Source: Ruminococcus flavefaciens
Lineage (GTDB): Bacteria > Bacillota > Clostridia > Oscillospirales > Ruminococcaceae
NCBI GenBank assembly: GCA_902796705.1
Contig: CADBQF010000067.1
Coordinates: 1 to 9,587 of the forward strand
Length of the DNA stretch: 9,587 bases
Direction: 5' to 3'
The notes under the pieces are model-generated. The model saw only the letters and a program-made list of their open reading frames with translations. It made no database searches and was not told where the DNA came from. Every line of letters begins with the position of its first letter. The stretch's first letter is position 1. Made by a program: the position numbers and the translations under genes. This document shows, one piece after another, positions 7,484 through 9,587 of the stretch.

Positions 7484-7516
7484 AAATTTTCCTATAAAAT
7501 TCTTATAATTTTCTTA
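7484..7516 (-). promoter_or_regulatory. Three tandem 11-bp repeats, candidate response-regulator box
   Basis: On the - strand the sequence reads TAAGAAAATTA (7506-7516), TAAGAATTTTA (7495-7505) and TAGGAAAATTT (7484-7494), contiguous and exactly 11 bp apart. A weaker fourth unit, TATGGAAGATC (7473-7483), continues into the -35. The array starts 6 nt beyond the histidine kinase stop and spans about -37 to -69 from the inferred start site. One-turn direct repeats just upstream of a weak -35 are the usual arrangement for OmpR/PhoB-family activators. The adjacent OmpR-type regulator is therefore the natural candidate ligand. AT-rich DNA can mimic such repeats by chance. Confidence 0.55.
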
Positions 7517-7521
7517 AATCG

Positions 7522-8847
7522 TCAGCTCAGCGGGATCATCAGAGTTATCGCTAAGCCGTCATTGCTTTCGGCAGTAAGTCCGCCGTTCATCTTTTTCATT
7601 AGCATTTTAGCGATATACAGGCCCAGACCATTGCCGTCCGTGCCGCTGTCAGTCCATGCCCTGCCACGATAGTATTTGTTCGTGATAAGGTCTATCTCAT
7701 CTGCCGGAACGCCATTGCCGTGATCCTGTATACACATTTCGAGAAATCCGTCTGACAGTCTGAAATCCACATTTATCGCTGTATCCGCATACTTGTAGGA
7801 ATTGGATATGATATTTCCGATGACCTGCGACATACGCTTTCTGTCGATATTAATGATAACGGCAGGCAGTTCGCCCATGATTGCATAATGCTTGTCATCA
7901 CAGGCTTTGACGATACTTTCAAGCACTTGTGAATCCTCGTCACGGCAGTTCACCTTGAATTCTCCGAGATCATCAAGCGTCGAAGCGAACAGGTCGCTCA
8001 CAAGTGCATTGATCTGCTCCGACTTCTGCAAAATACCGTCAACGCCCTCATTCATGCTGTCTATCTCGCTCCTGCCGAAAACGATATCTGTACCGGAAGT
8101 TTCAGCCTTGACAGAAAAACGCATCTGCAAAAGCTCTGCTGCGAGCTTTATCCCGGTGACAGGCGTTTTCAGGTCGTGACTGAGTGAAGCGACAAGCTCA
8201 CGTTCCTTCTTCTGCAATTCAAGCTCACGCTGTTTCGAGGCAGAAAGCTCCTCACGCATGATATCAAAGCTCTCCGAGAAAGCACCGAACAGATTGTCCC
8301 TGTCCATTTCAAGCGGTTCGTCCAGTCTTCCCTCAGCGACCTTGCCGGCAAAATCCTGCATTTTCCGGAAAGGTGCTATGACGTTCCTGTTCAGATATAT
8401 CCCGAAGCAGACCATTCCCGAAAGAATAACAAGACCGCCGATGCCCATTCCTGTTATAAAGCGATACCTGAGCTTCCTGTACCCGTCAAGTCCGTCATCG
8501 AGAATGACAGCACAGCCCCACACGCCGCTCTCGTCTTTCAGATATCGATGCGGATATCTCTTCTGTATCGCTTTTTCCACCGTCAGTTCATCATTTGCAG
8601 CAGTACCGGGATACAGCACATTATCCGTCATATCAAGGATCACATAATCGCCGCTGTATCCGATGCCGCTGAGAACATCAAGTTCATTGCGGTGATCTTC
8701 TGCTGTACGGACGATATCATTGAGTTCCGTTATGATCTTTCGTGAGGTCTCCTGCGTGACCGTGCCCGAAGTCAGAACAGTGACAAGTATCATGCCCGCA
8801 ATAAATATAACTGCCGTCAGAACAGTTATCCTGATATAGCTTTTCAT
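7522..8847 (-). CDS. Membrane sensor histidine kinase
   Basis: A 441-residue sensor kinase, partner of the response regulator encoded just upstream. It has a membrane segment at about 7-28, an extracytoplasmic sensor of roughly 100 residues (29-131), a second segment at about 132-152, a HAMP linker to about 205, and a charged helical stretch (200-218) leading into the DHp domain. The phospho-acceptor is His224 in SLSHDLKTPVTG. The catalytic domain shows the N box with Asn345 and Asn349 (NIISNSYKYA), G1 box DHGNG (375-379) and G2 box GNGLGL (405-410), all intact. The loop between the two DHp helices seems about ten residues longer than usual. The start codon overlaps the regulator's stop by 4 nt (8844-8847), so translation is probably coupled; only a weak GGTGACGGG precedes the ATG. 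The sizeable external domain argues against the BceS/GraS intramembrane-sensing type, which has almost none. The sensor domain is not one I can name and the signal is unknown. Confidence 0.95.
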   Translation of the reverse strand: MKSYIRITVLTAVIFIAGMILVTVLTSGTVTQETSRKIITELNDIVRTAEDHRNELDVLSGIGYSGDYVILDMTDNVLYPGTAANDELTVEKAIQKRYPHRYLKDESGVWGCAVILDDGLDGYRKLRYRFITGMGIGGLVILSGMVCFGIYLNRNVIAPFRKMQDFAGKVAEGRLDEPLEMDRDNLFGAFSESFDIMREELSASKQRELELQKKERELVASLSHDLKTPVTGIKLAAELLQMRFSVKAETSGTDIVFGRSEIDSMNEGVDGILQKSEQINALVSDLFASTLDDLGEFKVNCRDEDSQVLESIVKACDDKHYAIMGELPAVIINIDRKRMSQVIGNIISNSYKYADTAINVDFRLSDGFLEMCIQDHGNGVPADEIDLITNKYYRGRAWTDSGTDGNGLGLYIAKMLMKKMNGGLTAESNDGLAITLMIPLS

Positions 8848-9587
8848 GTCCCGTCACCATAGCTGAGAGCGTCCTGTTCCACGACATAGCCAACGCCCCA
8901 GACTGTTTTGATGATCGCAGGATCTTTAAGGTCAGGCTCTATCTTTTCCCTGATGTGGCGGATATGTACAGAGATCGTGCCGTCACCTGTGTATTCGTCC
9001 TCCCACACATTTTTGAGAAGCTCCTCCTTTGTCACGACTCTGCCTGCATTTTCAAGCAGATAAGTGAAAAGCTTGTACTCCATAGCCCTGAACTCTTCCT
9101 GTCTGCCGTCTTTTATCAGTTTGTGCATAGAGGTATCAAGATAGACACCCTCACGGAAATATATCCTGTCACCGGCTGTCCGTTCTGTATTTCCCTGTGG
9201 ATTTGAAGCCGAAAGCAGTGCCGCTTCCTTTGCCTTTTCGTATCTGCCGAGTATCGCCTTGGCTTTTGCAAAGAGAACGCCCAGCGTGTATGGCTTTTTG
9301 ATATAATCATCACCGCCGATATTGAGTGCTATGATAACATCATCATCGCTCGTTCTGGCACTTATGAAAAGAATCGGCATATCGTATTTTTCCCGGACTT
9401 TTCTGCACAGATCGAAGCCCGACCTGTCTCCGAGGTTGATGTCGAGCAGCAGCAGTGATATCTCATGAGCGTCGAGGAACTCCTCCGCAGAATCATAGCT
9501 TGTGACATAGGCTGTTTTCAGACCTAAGATATTGAAATACTCCGCCGTCGAACGTGCGATCAGCTCATCATCATCTATCATTAAAAC
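8844..9587 (-). CDS. OmpR-family response regulator (5' end outside window)
   Basis: A DNA-binding response regulator with a receiver domain and an OmpR/PhoB winged-helix domain. Counting from the ATG at 9579-9581, the acidic pocket is Asp3-Asp5, the phospho-acceptor Asp47 (LLLLDINLGD), the switch residue Ser74 (FISAR) and the conserved lysine Lys96 (KKPY). The C-terminal domain covers about 140-235 and ends in the typical IKTVWGVGYVVE. The ATG at 9579 is probably internal. The frame stays open to the window edge and adds Val-Leu before Met-Ile-Asp-Asp-Asp, matching the first beta strand that normally precedes the acidic pocket. A few N-terminal residues, the true start and the promoter therefore lie to the right of the window. 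The gene is translationally coupled to the kinase, so kinase and regulator form one unit. The candidate target is the 11-bp repeat array before the ABC operon. Confidence 0.95.
   Translation of the reverse strand, partial: VLMIDDDELIARSTAEYFNILGLKTAYVTSYDSAEEFLDAHEISLLLLDINLGDRSGFDLCRKVREKYDMPILFISARTSDDDVIIALNIGGDDYIKKPYTLGVLFAKAKAILGRYEKAKEAALLSASNPQGNTERTAGDRIYFREGVYLDTSMHKLIKDGRQEEFRAMEYKLFTYLLENAGRVVTKEELLKNVWEDEYTGDGTISVHIRHIREKIEPDLKDPAIIKTVWGVGYVVEQDALSYGDGT

Noticed and set aside
7464..7521. Terminator between the kinase and ATPase genes
   Set aside because: The palindrome is not followed by T residues on the - strand, and the AT-rich repeats give no stable GC stem; read-through from the kinase gene remains possible.

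Overview
The window looks like chromosomal DNA from a Gram-positive anaerobe of the class Clostridia, probably a Ruminococcus-like member of the Oscillospiraceae. That is inferred from strong AGGAGG-type ribosome binding sites, mid-range GC in genes with very AT-rich intergenic promoters, and an OmpR-type two-component system driving an FtsX-type ABC exporter plus a lipoprotein. No rRNA or other taxonomic marker is present, so the genus is a guess.

Layout. Positions 1-189 are non-coding. They hold the edge of a probable dispersed repeat (to about 87) and then the recQ promoter region. A full-length RecQ DNA helicase is encoded on the + strand (190-2022). A short convergent intergenic region (2023-2102) carries a weak terminator and a 17-nt sequence that is an inverted copy (16/17) of the repeat edge upstream of recQ. 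Everything from 2103 to the right end is on the - strand and forms one functional module. In transcription order it is: OmpR-family response regulator (8844-9587, 5' end outside the window), histidine kinase (7522-8847, overlapping the regulator by 4 nt), a 110-bp regulatory gap (7412-7521), ABC ATPase (6650-7411), two-FtsX-domain permease (4122-6638) and a serine-hydrolase lipoprotein of the beta-lactamase/PBP-like fold (2103-4109).

How the genes work together (inference). The kinase senses an envelope signal through a roughly 100-residue extracytoplasmic domain and phosphorylates the regulator. The regulator then probably activates the ATPase-permease-hydrolase operon from the gap at 7412-7521. 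That gap has a perfect TATAAT, a poor -35, and directly upstream three tandem 11-bp units (TAAGAAAATTA, TAAGAATTTTA, TAGGAAAATTT), the spacing expected for head-to-tail binding of an OmpR/PhoB-type regulator. The transporter resembles MacB-like export or envelope-remodelling machines rather than BceAB, and the last gene places a serine hydrolase on the outer face of the membrane. A cell-envelope stress or antimicrobial-peptide response is the most natural role, but the substrate cannot be read from the sequence.

The most notable points are the phased operator candidate, a composite palindrome overlapping the -35, and the hydrolase's apparent lack of the N-terminal strands that normally precede the SxxK motif. 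I saw no CRISPR array, phage gene, transposase, tRNA or rRNA.
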